Below are positions 19,442-29,731 of a DNA stretch of 64,000 bases, in pieces. The number at the start of each line of letters is the position of its first letter. Positions within the stretch are counted from its first letter, which is position 1. This stretch comes from Spiroplasma sp. SV19 (GTDB taxonomy: Bacteria > Bacillota_I > Bacilli_A > Mycoplasmatales > Mycoplasmataceae). Location of the stretch: the NCBI RefSeq assembly GCF_030060925.1, contig NZ_CP045455.1:620001-684000 (forward strand), read 5' to 3'. The notes beneath the pieces are model-generated. The model did no database searches and had not been told where the DNA came from. It saw nothing but the letters and a program-made list of their open reading frames with translations. The translations under genes were made by a program, and so were the position numbers.

Positions 19442-19490
19442 AAAATTGTTGTTAAGAAAATCTATTTTATTTTGTTCAAAAAAACAATCT

Positions 19491-19645
19491 TTAACAATAT
19501 TTCCTGTCCTCTTCACTTGTTCTTTCAGATGTTCACCTATTTTCAAATAATAATTTGAATCACTTTAATTTTTGCTCTGGTGTTTTGTTGTCATAATAAA
19601 ATTCCTCACTAATATTTTAACTTTAAAAAGTTAATATTAGTGAGG
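19491..19645. other. Intergenic segment with a long inverted repeat and a possible gene remnant
   Basis: The inverted repeat CCTCACTAATATT/AATATTAGTGAGG (19604-19616/19633-19645) with AACTTT/AAAGTT-like inner pairing could end the membrane-protein transcript (minus strand, followed by AATTTTATT). Reading on from it on the minus strand, about 38 codons are open (EEFYYDNKTPEQKLKWFKLL..., with TGA as Trp) before a stop; no start codon is evident. It is possibly a fragment of a lost gene. Confidence 0.35.
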
Positions 19646-19672
19646 AGTTACATAAAATTTGTAAAAATTAAA

Positions 19673-20494
19673 TTATCTATAAAAAATATTTAATAGGGTT
19701 TGTGGGATAAAAACATCTTTGTTTTGTAATGTTACACTATTTTCTTTAATTCCAAATACTTTCTCATTAACACGTTTATTTAATGTTTCACCATGATATT
19801 TATGATATAATTTATTATTTAAAAAGATATATAAATATTGTAAACCAATAAATAAACTTAAAATACAAACAAAGGCAAAGATTAAAATTAATCATCCTCA
19901 TTCTTGATAAACATTTAAGAAAAAATATGGATATCATGTATTGGCTGGTCTATGATCTAAATGGCGTAATGCTCCACGAATTAAAATAATAATAAAGTAT
20001 GAAACCGGGTAAATTAAAATCAACCATAATGCTAATTTATAATGTTTTTTAATATCATATTTAAAATTCCCCGATGTTAAAATATAACTAATAATCATAC
20101 TAACCGGAATCACTAAATGTAACACAATTGTTGATGCCCAAGAAAAAGCATCATATTGGTTAGAATCTTGAGTATTTGTAAAAATTCCTAACCAGAAAAC
20201 TAACATTGTGACTGTAATATATGTTGTAACTGCTAATTTTATTAAATAACTAGGCTTACAATTTGCAAACTTGCCTTCAAATAAATAAGCAAAAAAATAC
20301 ATTGCAACAATATAATTAGTTTGCGTTGTAAAAAAAGCATAATAATTTGATACTCGTTCCGCATAACCTAACTCCTTGAATTGGGGTTGTGGGTCAACAA
20401 TTGTTAAAACTAAATCAGCAATTAAAAAGGATAATATTGCTAACAAAGCTCCTAAGCGAACATAAAATAGAATTTTATTATTTCATTTAAACAT
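19673..20494 (-). CDS. Multi-pass membrane protein, Pr6Pr/DUF1600-like
   Basis: 273 residues with about six to seven hydrophobic segments. The motifs YYAFFTTQTNYIVAMYF and HLDHRPANTWYPYFFLNVY resemble the Pr6Pr/DUF1600 group of uncharacterised membrane proteins found in Mollicutes and Actinobacteria. No catalytic motif is seen. The ribosome site CGGAGG is good. It follows the zinc-ribbon operon 33 bp downstream and may be its last gene. Confidence 0.65.
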
Positions 20495-20526
20495 ACAAAA
20501 ACCTCCGATATTAAATCAATTAATTT

Positions 20527-21018
20527 TTACTTAATATTTTGTAATATTTTTGCTATGATGTTATTTTCTCATTGGTATTTTTTTAATTTATCAATAATGA
20601 TTTGAAAAGTTGTTGGTGAAATGTTACTTTTCTGATCAAAGTGATATGCCGAAGCATCTTCTAAATCAAATAAATATAAGTCATTCAAATTAGCTCGTGA
20701 CCAATATTCAAATCCATCTTCATGATCTAAATCAATTGTTTCAAATTTACTTTCATTTGTTTTAAAAAAATTTTCCCAAAGTTCATCAAAAGATTTCTCC
20801 TCTGGTTGTAATGCCTCATGTTGATACATTGTATCTAAAATCATTTTATCAAAATAACCAATTGCTTTTCCAGTTCCTTTTTTAACAGAACTAAACTGTA
20901 ATCCCAAGGCATATTGGTCAACAAGACCAATAATAATAAACGGGTGACGTGATCAATTTTGAAATTTATCAAAATGATCAGCCATAACAATATCGCCAGG
21001 TTTTAAAAGATTTTGCAT
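20527..21018 (-). CDS. Possible PemK/MazF-like protein, third gene of the zinc-ribbon operon
   Basis: 163 residues. The start NLLKPGDIVMADHFDK...NWSRHPFIIIG has the pattern of the PemK/MazF barrel (PGDIV..., then RHPFIII where toxins have RPaivi). The protein is longer than a typical 110-residue toxin and has an acidic middle (DLDHEDGFEYW). No MazE-like antitoxin is next to it; instead its ATG shares one base with the stop of a zinc-ribbon gene. The PemK link is a weak motif match; it may be a housekeeping protein of unknown role. Confidence 0.45.
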
Positions 21019-21494
21019 TATTTAATTGTAATTTGCAAATTTTTAATTAATGTTTTTGAACAAGCAGGACAAGCTAACGATGGAAAAACATCACCATTTG
21101 AAACAAATTTAACTCCAACAGGATTGAAAAAGTTATGACAAACTTCGCATTCTTTTAAACCTTGTTTAACTTGACCCAAACACCTTTCACACATATTGGC
21201 ATTATTTTCTCGTAAGAAGTATTCATGACAATGAATACAATTACCAATGGCATTTTTAAATTGACCCGTTTCTCATTTTGAATATTCATAACGATCATTT
21301 GAACCAACATAAGAATACACTTTGAGGACTCATTTATTATCTTTTGGAACTTTCTTGCCATTCAAGGTCACTTTTGTTAACAAATATTTGTTGGCTTCTG
21401 CTTGATTTAGAAAAATTTTTACAACTTTAGCTTGATCTGGATAAAGTGCATTTTCAGTATAAAACACTATATACAAATTCTTTGTCTCATTCAC
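21018..21494 (-). CDS. Zinc-ribbon protein with four CxxC pairs (second of a tandem pair)
   Basis: 158 residues. An N-terminal region of about 80 residues (LYIVFYTENALYPDQAKVVK...) is followed by four cysteine pairs, CIHC, CERC, CEVC and CPAC, enough for two zinc ribbons. The layout copies the gene before it, so the two are probably old duplicates. A GTG start at 21494 is chosen: it overlaps the TAG of the preceding gene and lies 8 bases after AAGGGTGG. The function is unknown; such ribbons commonly bind nucleic acid or proteins. Confidence 0.7.
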
Positions 21495-21982
21495 TATGTT
21501 TCCACCCTTTCTTCTTGCCCTGGAATATGATAATTTTGTGCCGCACATTTGAAACAAATTAAATATTCTTTATTATTAACTAATAATTTTCCAAATAATT
21601 CGCGGTTAAAATCATCACGAACAAGCCGATGTTTTTTACACAAATCACATTGAAATGTTTCAGTTCCTAATAATTCACTTTCACATTCTGAGCAAAGGTG
21701 GTGGCGATCTAACTTACTTTTTACCCGATTGCATTGCTGACAAACAGATAATTCTTTAATAAACTCTTCTGTTGCTCGTTTATTTAATTCATAATTATCC
21801 GTTGTATTATCAAAGGTAAAAATTAAACAAAATGAAATTTGTTTAACAATATCAGTGTTATATTTACTATCTAAATAACAATCTTCTAATGCTTGCTTTG
21901 CATCATCAGCTGTTTTACAAATACAACGCAATGTTTGTGTTGTTCCATCCCCATCAAAAATAAAATAATAATCCCAATTCAC
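21494..21982 (-). CDS. Zinc-ribbon protein with four CxxC pairs (first of a tandem pair)
   Basis: 162 residues: an N-terminal domain starting NWDYYFIFDGDGTTQTLRCI, then four cysteine pairs, CQQC, CSEC, CDLC and CFKC, at about residues 82-147, and a short polar end. It opens the operon behind an extended -10 promoter. A GTG start (AGGAG seven bases upstream) fits better than the out-of-frame ATG five bases before it. The order of domains matches the next gene. I do not recognise the family. Confidence 0.7.
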   Translation of the reverse strand: MNWDYYFIFDGDGTTQTLRCICKTADDAKQALEDCYLDSKYNTDIVKQISFCLIFTFDNTTDNYELNKRATEEFIKELSVCQQCNRVKSKLDRHHLCSECESELLGTETFQCDLCKKHRLVRDDFNRELFGKLLVNNKEYLICFKCAAQNYHIPGQEERVET

Positions 21983-22030
21983 CGCATTGCTCCTTATTTT
22001 ATAACATTAAATTAATAACTACTTCTTATT

Positions 22031-22036
22031 ATTATA
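22031..22036 (-). promoter_or_regulatory. Extended -10 box of the zinc-ribbon operon
   Basis: Minus-strand TGATATAAT, a TGn-extended -10, 49 bp before the GTG start, with no clear -35 box. Confidence 0.55.
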
Positions 22037-22052
22037 TCATTAATTTGTAAAA

Positions 22053-22088
22053 ACAGGATTAAAAAAGATAAAAGACCCTTTTGGTCTT
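22053..22088 (-). terminator. Intrinsic terminator after the XRE gene
   Basis: Stem AAGACC/GGTCTT (22072-22088) followed on the minus strand by a T-rich tail. It separates the regulator from the zinc-ribbon operon downstream. Confidence 0.65.
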
Positions 22089-22148
22089 CATTTTTCTTCA
22101 TAGTTGCTTCAACTGCATGGTAAGACAATATTATCTAACTACTTTAAA

Positions 22149-22466
22149 TTAATTAGTAAAAATTCGTAAAACCTTTAACGCTAATACACGTGGGTTTTGA
22201 TCAAGTTCTTTACGAATTTTGGGATTATCAATAATTAAGGATAAAAAATCATAAACCTTAGTTTCATTATATGCCGATAGTTTATCAATAAATTTCTTAA
22301 CATCTAATTTTAACGCAACTAGTAATTTTAGAATTTTGTTTCAACTAGTCTTTGAACAATCTTTTTCAATTCGACAAATTGTTGATTGTTGTAAGCCAGA
22401 TATTTTTGCTAATTCACGTTGGGTCAAACCTTTATGAATTCGTAATTGCTTAATAACTTCGTTCAT
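22149..22466 (-). CDS. XRE-family (Cro/CI-type) DNA-binding regulator
   Basis: 105 residues. The helix-turn-helix is at residues 5-60: QLRIHKGLTQRELAKISGLQ then QSTICRIEKD, the standard XRE pattern. The C-terminal half (about 65-105) is not a known ligand domain. The ribosome site is AAAGGAA. One TGA Trp falls within the frame. It lies upstream of the zinc-ribbon operon on the same strand, past a terminator; a regulatory link is possible but unproven. Confidence 0.82.
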
Positions 22467-22588
22467 TTATATATTCCTTTCATATAAAAAATAACTAAGT
22501 TAAATAATATATCTCTTTATCTATGCAATGCTAAAATTATAACAGAAGAAAAATTTTATTTTGCAATAAAATTTTTGTATGCATCAAA

Positions 22589-23956
22589 TTAAAATAACAA
22601 GTTACGGGGAGTACGTGGAAACGGAATAACATCACGAATGTTTAATGTTCCTGTTACATACATTACCAATCGTTCAAAACCAAGACCAAACCCAGCACTT
22701 TTACAATAACCATATTTTCGTAAATCTAAATACCATTGTAAATCTGCTGTTGGAATTTGTAATTCATGACAACGGGCAATAATCTTATCATAATTATTTT
22801 CACGAACACTTCCACCTACTAATTCGCCAATTCCTGGTACTAGTAAATCACATGCCGCTACTGTTTTATTGTCTTCATTAACTTTCATGTAAAAAGCTTT
22901 AATATCCTTTGGATAATTAAATAAAAAAGTTGGTTTTTTAGTTTCTTGCTCACATAAATATCTTTCATGTTCAGTTTGCAAATCCATTCCTCAAAAAATA
23001 TCAACATTCTCAAATTGATGACCATTTTTTATTGCTGTTTGTAAAATTGTAATTGCTTCAGTATATGAAAGACGCACAAATTCATTATCAACAACATTTT
23101 GTAATCTTGCCAACAACTGGTCATCACCATTGTTATTTAAGAACTCAAGTTCACGACGGTTATTATTAAATAAATAATTAATAATATATTTTACCATTGC
23201 TTCAATCAAGTCCATATTTTCCGTTAAATCAATAAAAGCAACTTCTGGTTCAATCATTCAAAATTCTGCCGCATGTTTTGTTGTATTAGAATTTTCGGCA
23301 CGAAAGGTTGGTCCAAAAGTATAAACTTGGCGGAAAGCTTGGGCAAAACCTTCAGCATGAAGTTGACCAGAAACTGTTAAACTAGCTTTTTTGCCAAAAA
23401 AATCCTCGGCATAATTATCATCGGTTCTTGTTGTGACAACAAACGATTCTCCAGCTCCTTCAGCATCATTACTTGTAATAATTGGGGTATGAACATAAAT
23501 AAAATTATTTTTATTAAAGAATTCATGAATTGCAAAAGCACTACTACTACGAATTCGAAAAATTGCATTAAAAGTATTAGTCTTTGCCCGCAAATGGGCA
23601 ATTTCACGTAAATATTCATAAGTATGTTCTTTTTTTTGTAACGGATAGTCTTCACTTGCTTGGTCAAGAATTTCAATGTTACTTGCTTGAATTTCAAATT
23701 GCTGTTTGGCCGTTGGAGTTAAACAAAAAGTTCCGGTAACTTTTACCGCTGATGAAATACGAATCCCACTAAGTTCTAAAAAATTAGGTAACTGCTCTGC
23801 TTTATAAACAATTTGCACATTATCAAAAATAGTTCCATCATTAACAACTAAAAAACCTAATTTCCCACTACTACGATTTGAACGAACTCATCCTAAAATT
23901 GTAACTTCACTTTGATCTTGAATTTGATTTTGATATATTTGTAAAACTGTAGTCAT
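22589..23956 (-). CDS. asnS: Asparaginyl-tRNA synthetase
   Basis: Class II synthetase, 455 residues, that charges tRNA-Asn. The N-terminal OB-fold anticodon domain contains [21 protein letters not shown]. Class II motif 2 is [21 protein letters not shown] and motif 3 is [15 protein letters not shown] near the C-terminus. GAGESF and NDAEGAGE are AsnS-type rather than AspS-type. The ribosome site is AAGGAGA; it starts 22 bases after the deoD stop. Confidence 0.97.
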
Positions 23957-23977
23957 TTTTTGTCTCCTTCTTTGTTT

Positions 23978-24688
23978 CTATAATTTAATTGCACTTTGTA
24001 ATGCTAATTCAACCATTTGATGAAAATTATTCTGGCGTTCAGCAGCCGAAGTAACTTCACCGGAAATAAATGAATCTGAAATTGTTAATAGTGTTGCAGC
24101 GTTTTTATTTAATGCTAAAGCATTAGCAAACAACGCAAACGATTCCATTTCAACACAAACAGTGTTATATTCAGCTTTAATCCTTTTTCAATCATCGGCA
24201 TTTTTACGATAAAAGACATCAGATGAATGGACAATTCCCGGATAAGTCTTAATCTTAACAGTTTGAGCCACTTCTTCAATTGTTTCAAAAATAGATTTGG
24301 AAGCCGCAAGAACTTTATCATTAACACCAGCAACAATTTGAGCAAAATTATTTTCTCCATAAGCACCCGTTACATTAACAATATCATAAATTTTTAATGA
24401 AGCATCATAACTTCCTGCTGAACCAATCCGAATAATATTATCAACATCATAGAATTTAAATAATTCATATGAATAAATCCCAATGCTTGGACAACCCATT
24501 CCACTACCCGCAATTGTAATTGGCTTATTTTGATAAGTTCCAGTATACATATACATATTTCTAATTTCATTTACTAATTTTACATTTTCTAAAAAAGTTT
24601 CCGCAATAAATTTAGCTCGTAATGGATCACCGGGCATTAAAACTGTTTTAGCAATATCTTCTTTTTTGGCATTAATATGTGGTGTCAT
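23978..24688 (-). CDS. deoD: Purine-nucleoside phosphorylase (DeoD type)
   Basis: Phosphorolysis of purine nucleosides to base and (deoxy)ribose 1-phosphate, feeding purine salvage. The 236 residues have MPGDPLRAKFIA near residue 20, GSGMGCPSIGIYSYEL (phosphate site), RIGSAGSY, and VEMESFALF with the Glu-Met-Glu substrate site. The catalytic Asp is in TISDSF. Together with hpt and guaA it completes a base-salvage route in this window. Confidence 0.96.
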
Positions 24689-24730
24689 TTTAATCTCCTT
24701 TTAATATTCTATATTTAATTTATATTGTAC

Positions 24731-24760
24731 TATAAAAAATAAAAAGGAACATTAGTTCCT
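24731..24760 (-). terminator. Terminator after the tsaD-rpiR unit
   Basis: Stem AGGAAC/GTTCCT with loop ATTA followed on the minus strand by TTTTTATTTTTT. Confidence 0.75.
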
Positions 24761-24766
24761 GATAAT

Positions 24767-25597
24767 TTAACGATACTTTTTTAAAATTTTATTACTTTTA
24801 ACCTTGTTTTCTAAATATTGATGTTCTTTATCCATTGATAATAACACCTGAATTAAATTATCATTTCAATATATTAATGGTAATAGCACAGAAATAAAAA
24901 TCTCACTTTTTTCATATAACGATGATGAAATAACAATATGGTTAACATCAGAATATTTTGATAAATCAGAATTATATTTTGAAGTAACAGCAACAACATT
25001 TGCCCCATTATTTTTTGCTTCTTTTGCTGCGGCAACAACAGCTTGTGTTTTTCCTTCTAAACTCATACAAATTAATAAATCATCTGGTTGCATTAAACTT
25101 GCTCGCATAATGGTATTATTTTCATCTTCTACTAAGATACTGCAAGCAAAACCAAAACTAAAGAGACGATTAGCCAATTCTTTTACTGCTAAACCGGTAT
25201 TACCAACCCCAACTAAATAAATTGCTTTTGCTTTTTTTAATAAGGTGACTGTTTCTAATAATTTATCACTATGAAAAATTTGATTATTACGTTGCAAAAT
25301 ATCTTGATAGTATAAAAAGATATTTTCTGTTGCTTCTAAATTTAAATTATTAGTTTCTAAACGTTCTTGTTCCGCAACAATTGCAATAATAAAATCACGA
25401 TAACCCTTAAAACCTAATTTATCAATTAGCGAATAAATTGGTGAATAACCAATCCCCGTTGCTTTTGACAATTCTTCAATCTTAATATTGCGAATATTAC
25501 GAACATTATCCCGAATGTAATTAGCAATTCGAACTTCTTTTTTAGTACAACTCCCTTGAATCATTGATAACTTGGAAAGAATTGAAATATTTTCCAT
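24767..25597 (-). CDS. RpiR/MurR-family regulator (second of three)
   Basis: 276 residues with a helix-turn-helix at about 40-75 (IKIEELSKATGIGYSPIYSLIDKLGFKGY) and a SIS domain (AIYLVGVGNTGLAV at about 130, DDLLICMSLEGKTQAV). It lies three bases after a similar regulator; both have the motif 'GYSxIYxLxxKxxxKGYRDF', so they are local duplicates. No sugar gene is adjacent, so the target is unknown; the pair may act as a heterodimer. Confidence 0.85.
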
Positions 25598-25600
25598 TTG

Positions 25601-26416
25601 TTAATAATCCCAACGATTATCTTGTTGTGCCATTATGAACTCTTTATCAACGATATCTGATGATCAAACTTTATTAATTAAATGATCAGTAAAATACATT
25701 CAAGGTAATAGTTTATTGACATAAATCTTATGGTCATTAGCACGCTGATTAGGAGTAGAAATAATGTGTGATCAATTTGATAATTGAACTGCTTTTGACA
25801 TATCTTTCCCAGAAATGGCAACAATTGTAACTCCTTTTTCCTTCGCAATTGTTAAAGCTTTATTAACTGATTCATTATCACCAAATAATGAATAAGCTAA
25901 AATTAAATCATTTTTATTCATAAAACGAGAACGAACCATTAAATCTTCTTCATTTTCATCCAAATTAAAGGCATTAAAACCAAAGCGATATAATTCCAAT
26001 GCTAAAGTTTGTGACAAAGCATTAGTTGAACCCATTCCAATCACAAAAATTCGATATGCCCCTTTAATAGCATTAATCGTTTGATTCATTACATCATTAT
26101 TAATCATCGTATCATTTTGATTAAGAATATCAAAATATGTTTTTTTCATTAAACTTTCCATATTTTCAAAATCCAATGATTTAATTTCAATATCTGCTGC
26201 AATCGCAATTAAAAAATCACGATAACCTTTAATTTGCATTTTTCGTAACAGACCATAAATTGCACTATAACCAGTATTAACTTGTTGTGCTAAAACTTCA
26301 ATATTCATTGTTGTTACTTCTTTCATATTTTCTTTAATATATTTAATTATTTCATTTTCTTTTTTGGTAAAATTCTTTGAATCAAATGTCTCTAATTTTG
26401 ATAAAAACGATGCCAT
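25601..26416 (-). CDS. RpiR/MurR-family regulator (third of three)
   Basis: 271 residues, helix-turn-helix in MNIEVLAQQVNTGYSAIYGLL and a SIS domain with FVIGMGSTNALSQ and DLILAYSLFGDNESV. It lacks the classic S-x-S-G-x-T loop (SLFGDNE instead of SxxGxT), so ligand binding may differ or be lost. It is six bases downstream of tsaD. It ends QQDNRWDY. Confidence 0.85.
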
Positions 26417-26422
26417 TGTAAT

Positions 26423-27379
26423 CTAGTCTCCTTTTATTCTATTTTCCAATAATTCTTGGGCTGCTAATTGTGCAATCATTGCAGCATTATCAGTACAATA
26501 TTCTAATTTTGGAATGATTATCTGTAAGTTTGGTGTTGCTAATGCTAACATTGCTGTTCGTAAGGCGCTATTAGCAGAAACTCCGCCAACTAAGGTAACC
26601 ATCTTCGGTTGAAAATTTTGGATTGCTAATTTTGTTTTTCGCATAATAATATCAACACAAGTTTTTTGAAAAGTGGCACAAAAATTGGGTAGATTAAGGT
26701 CCCCCTTACTGTTCTCTTTTGTAATTAAATTAGCTGCTGCTGATTTTAAACCACTAAAAGAAAAATTATAACTTTGGTCATTTAACGGCAGTGGCAAATG
26801 ATAAGCAGTTGACGTACCCGTTAATGCTAACTTATCAATAATCGGCCCACCAGGATAACCCATTTTTAACATACGTGCAACTTTATCATAACATTCACCA
26901 ATTGCATCATCTAATGTTGAACCTAAAATTTCAAAATCCAAGTGTTTTTTCATTAATATCAATTGTGTATGGCCACCACTAACAAGCACCGCTAATAAGG
27001 GAAATAAAAAATTATTATCAATTGCGCTAGCATAAATATGACCATATAAATGATTTAATGGCAAAATTGGAATTGCTAAATAACTAGCTAAAGTTTCAGC
27101 TATTATTTTACCAATATGTAAAGCACCAATTAAACCCGGTTTTGCTGTGTAGGCAATGTATTGTAAATCTGTAGCTTTTACTTTTGCTGTTTGTAAAGCT
27201 TCTAGTAAAACATATGGAAAATTTTTTAAATGCAAACGAGACGCAAGTTCTGGAACAACACCGCCATATTTTGTGTGTTCACTAATTTGAGACGAAATAA
27301 TATTTGCTAAAATTTTGCCATTTTTATAAATCGCAACACTAGTTTCATCACAACTTGTTTCAATTGCAAGAATTACCAT
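26423..27379 (-). CDS. tsaD: tRNA N6-threonylcarbamoyladenosine synthase subunit TsaD
   Basis: Transfers the threonylcarbamoyl group to A37 of ANN-decoding tRNAs. 318 residues of the ASKHA fold: ILAIETSCDETSVAI at the start, ELASRLHLKN with the metal-binding His (HLKN), LYGHIYAS with a second metal His, and VLVSGGHTQLIL. C-terminal VGGVSANSALR and CTDNAAMIA complete the site. The second of two in-frame ATGs is used because GAGGT is then correctly spaced. Confidence 0.96.
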   Translation of the reverse strand: MVILAIETSCDETSVAIYKNGKILANIISSQISEHTKYGGVVPELASRLHLKNFPYVLLEALQTAKVKATDLQYIAYTAKPGLIGALHIGKIIAETLASYLAIPILPLNHLYGHIYASAIDNNFLFPLLAVLVSGGHTQLILMKKHLDFEILGSTLDDAIGECYDKVARMLKMGYPGGPIIDKLALTGTSTAYHLPLPLNDQSYNFSFSGLKSAAANLITKENSKGDLNLPNFCATFQKTCVDIIMRKTKLAIQNFQPKMVTLVGGVSANSALRTAMLALATPNLQIIIPKLEYCTDNAAMIAQLAAQELLENRIKGD

Positions 27380-27648
27380 CACATACACCTCAAAAATATT
27401 ATATAATAATTTTTAACAAAAATGATAAAAAACCCATATCCATATTTTTCTTAACAAAAGTTTGAAAAATGAAAGGTTGTTTTCTGCCAAAATTAATTGA
27501 AATAAACCCTTGACTCGTAAAATACAAGCGTTTGCTATTCTAATTGACACTAGACTAAGACATATTAAAAACTATATAAAAAAATGATAAATTTAATTTC
27601 TTATTATTTTATGATATTATCTTTTACTATTTGAAAAATAAAAATCCT

Positions 27649-29184
27649 TTAATAACTTGTTGGCAAATTATATTCAAGAATACCTTTCAGTATAACTTCA
27701 AAGTAAAGTTTATTATTCAAAATAACACCACATGTCCCAAAATAATATCCGCTGAATTTAACATATTCAAATTCATTTTTAACAAGATCATATTTAATAA
27801 GATTACTTGAATGTACAAAATGGATTTTATTCTGCCATATAATACCATTTAAACAACGTGTCAATGGACCAACATAATTAAGACTATTGATATAATTTAA
27901 ACTATGGTCTTCTTGATTTAATTCATATAACACAACAAGATCAGACTGCGAAACTCAACTTACTAAAAAGAAAATTCTATTATTTAAAATAATAGCTGAA
28001 CTAAAGATATTTCTTCTGTTTCGATATGTACTTACTTTAACGGTGTCATCTTTAAGATCTACTCTAAAAAGACAATTAACAATGTTATCTATAACTCCTA
28101 TAAAATAAATCTTATTATTGAAAACAACACCAGAATCAAAAACAACAGCACCATAGTTTCATGTTTCAATATGTTCTAACTTCGGATCATAAATATAAAA
28201 TCTACCATCCTCTGCCCCAAAATAAAGTTTATTATTAAACGCGGTTCCAGAATGTCGAATTGCTCCTTTCGCTGTCATCACTACTTTTGCTTCTTGGTTT
28301 ATGGCATTATATTGGTACAACTTATAATCATCTGCTCCAAAATAAAGTTTATTAGCTACAACAATTCCATTACTTTTAATGATGCCATTTGCTTTTAAAA
28401 TTTTATTATTTACATTATTAGCAGGATTATATTCATAAACATAACCATCCTCTGCCCCAAAATAAAGTTTCTCCTTATAAAGCACACCATTTGTAGTGAA
28501 ATTATTTTCTATTTCCATCACAACATCAGCCTCAGATGTTTGTTGATTAAAACGAATAAGTCTATTTACATTCGTAAAATAAAGTTGATTATTATAGGCA
28601 AAACCATTACTAAAACCTTCCTTATTATCTCTTGTGCTTATAACAATATGCTCAGCTTTGTTTTTCGAGATAACAGGTTGTAAAATTATCTGATAGGTTA
28701 ATGTTTTTGTTCACATAAATTCTTTATCCAAGGTACTTTTAACTCCGATCTGTACATCAATCGAACCTGGTTTAGTATCTTTATATGAAATCTTTTTCGG
28801 TAGAATAAAATTACTAAATTTACAATCCAAATTAATATGTCGCATTATATCTCAAAAATTACTTTCTAAAATTATTTCAAAATCATTAATAACACCTTCT
28901 TTTATTCAGTCTTTACTAACTTTAGCAGTATTCGTAGTCAACCTAAAATCAGTACGTATATTAATAACACTGTTAAAATAATCTACAATTGATTTTATTA
29001 TTGCTGGAAAATTTTGGTTTGAATCATATTTACCAAAATTTTCGTTTTCATCTTTAATTAATTCAACATCTACCTTGTTTTGTGTTAATTCCAAATTCTG
29101 CTGTTGATTAAGTGGTGATTTAAATTGCATTATTGTATTACCTGTTAAAATACTGGTAACTAAAACGATTAATATCTTTTTCAT
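27649..29184 (-). CDS. Secreted beta-propeller protein
   Basis: 511 residues with an N-terminal signal peptide (MKKILIVLVTSILTGNTIM) that has no lipobox Cys, so the protein is probably released or membrane-anchored by its N-terminus. From about residue 185 it has at least six blades with the pattern 'NKLYFGAEDGYVYEYNP', three of them nearly identical in DNA (near 28205, 28325 and 28445). Blades like this form kelch- or PQQ-type propellers. The N-terminal 180 residues resemble the modules of the lipoprotein at 12010-13851 only loosely. A role in adhesion is inference. Blade duplication could change copy number by recombination. Confidence 0.75.
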
Positions 29185-29321
29185 AAATTTTATAGCCTCC
29201 TTTGTTCTATGCCATTACATAACTTATTGGGCCTAAAATTTATAATTATATTTTCAAATTTTTTCCAAAATAAATATTTTTTAATTGTTATATTTGAATT
29301 ATACTATACAAATCAATTCCA

Positions 29322-29352
29322 AATAAAAAAATACTACAAAAATGTAGTATTT
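29322..29352 (-). terminator. Terminator after ptsH
   Basis: 8-bp perfect stem ATACTACA/TGTAGTAT with loop of A, followed on the minus strand by seven or more T. Confidence 0.8.
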
Positions 29353-29383
29353 ATTCTAATCTTGTATATTTAATAACTAAGTT

Positions 29384-29647
29384 TTAAATAACCTTGTTGT
29401 CTTTCATTACTTTTTCAATCCCCGCAATTGCAACATCTTCATCAGCGCCAGATGCAACAATTTCCACTTCTGCACCTTGATGAATTCCTAACGCAATAAT
29501 AGTCATAATTGATTTCAGATTACCAGTTTTTCCTCCTGAGAAAATAGTAATATCTGACTGATATTTTCCGGCTTCTCCTACAATCAATGCGGCTGGGCGA
29601 GCATGCATACCAACAGGATCTGCGATAACAGCTTTAAATGATGCCAT
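29384..29647 (-). CDS. ptsH: Phosphocarrier protein HPr
   Basis: Central PTS phosphocarrier (87 residues), phosphorylated on His15 by Enzyme I and feeding EIIA proteins such as the one at 16444-16875. His is in DPVGMHARPAA. The regulatory Ser46 is in GNLKSIMTI, so HPr kinase control is possible. The ribosome site AAAGGAGG is ideal, and it has its own extended -10 promoter (TGATATAAT, 29678-29683). Confidence 0.97.
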   Translation of the reverse strand: MASFKAVIADPVGMHARPAALIVGEAGKYQSDITIFSGGKTGNLKSIMTIIALGIHQGAEVEIVASGADEDVAIAGIEKVMKDNKVI

Positions 29648-29677
29648 TAAATTTCCTCCTTTAAAATATACTCACTT

Positions 29678-29683
29678 ATTATA
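29678..29683 (-). promoter_or_regulatory. Extended -10 box of ptsH
   Basis: Minus-strand TTGATATAAT, 31 bp before the ptsH start; no strong -35. Confidence 0.55.
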
Positions 29684-29731
29684 TCAAAAAAAATAAAAAT
29701 AACTATATTATCATTCAACATTTTTATCTTT

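Noticed and set aside
27389-27648. Promoter pairs and short frames in the tsaD upstream gap.
   Set aside because: Several TATAAT-like words exist but none with a convincing -35 at the right distance, and no frame with a ribosome site.
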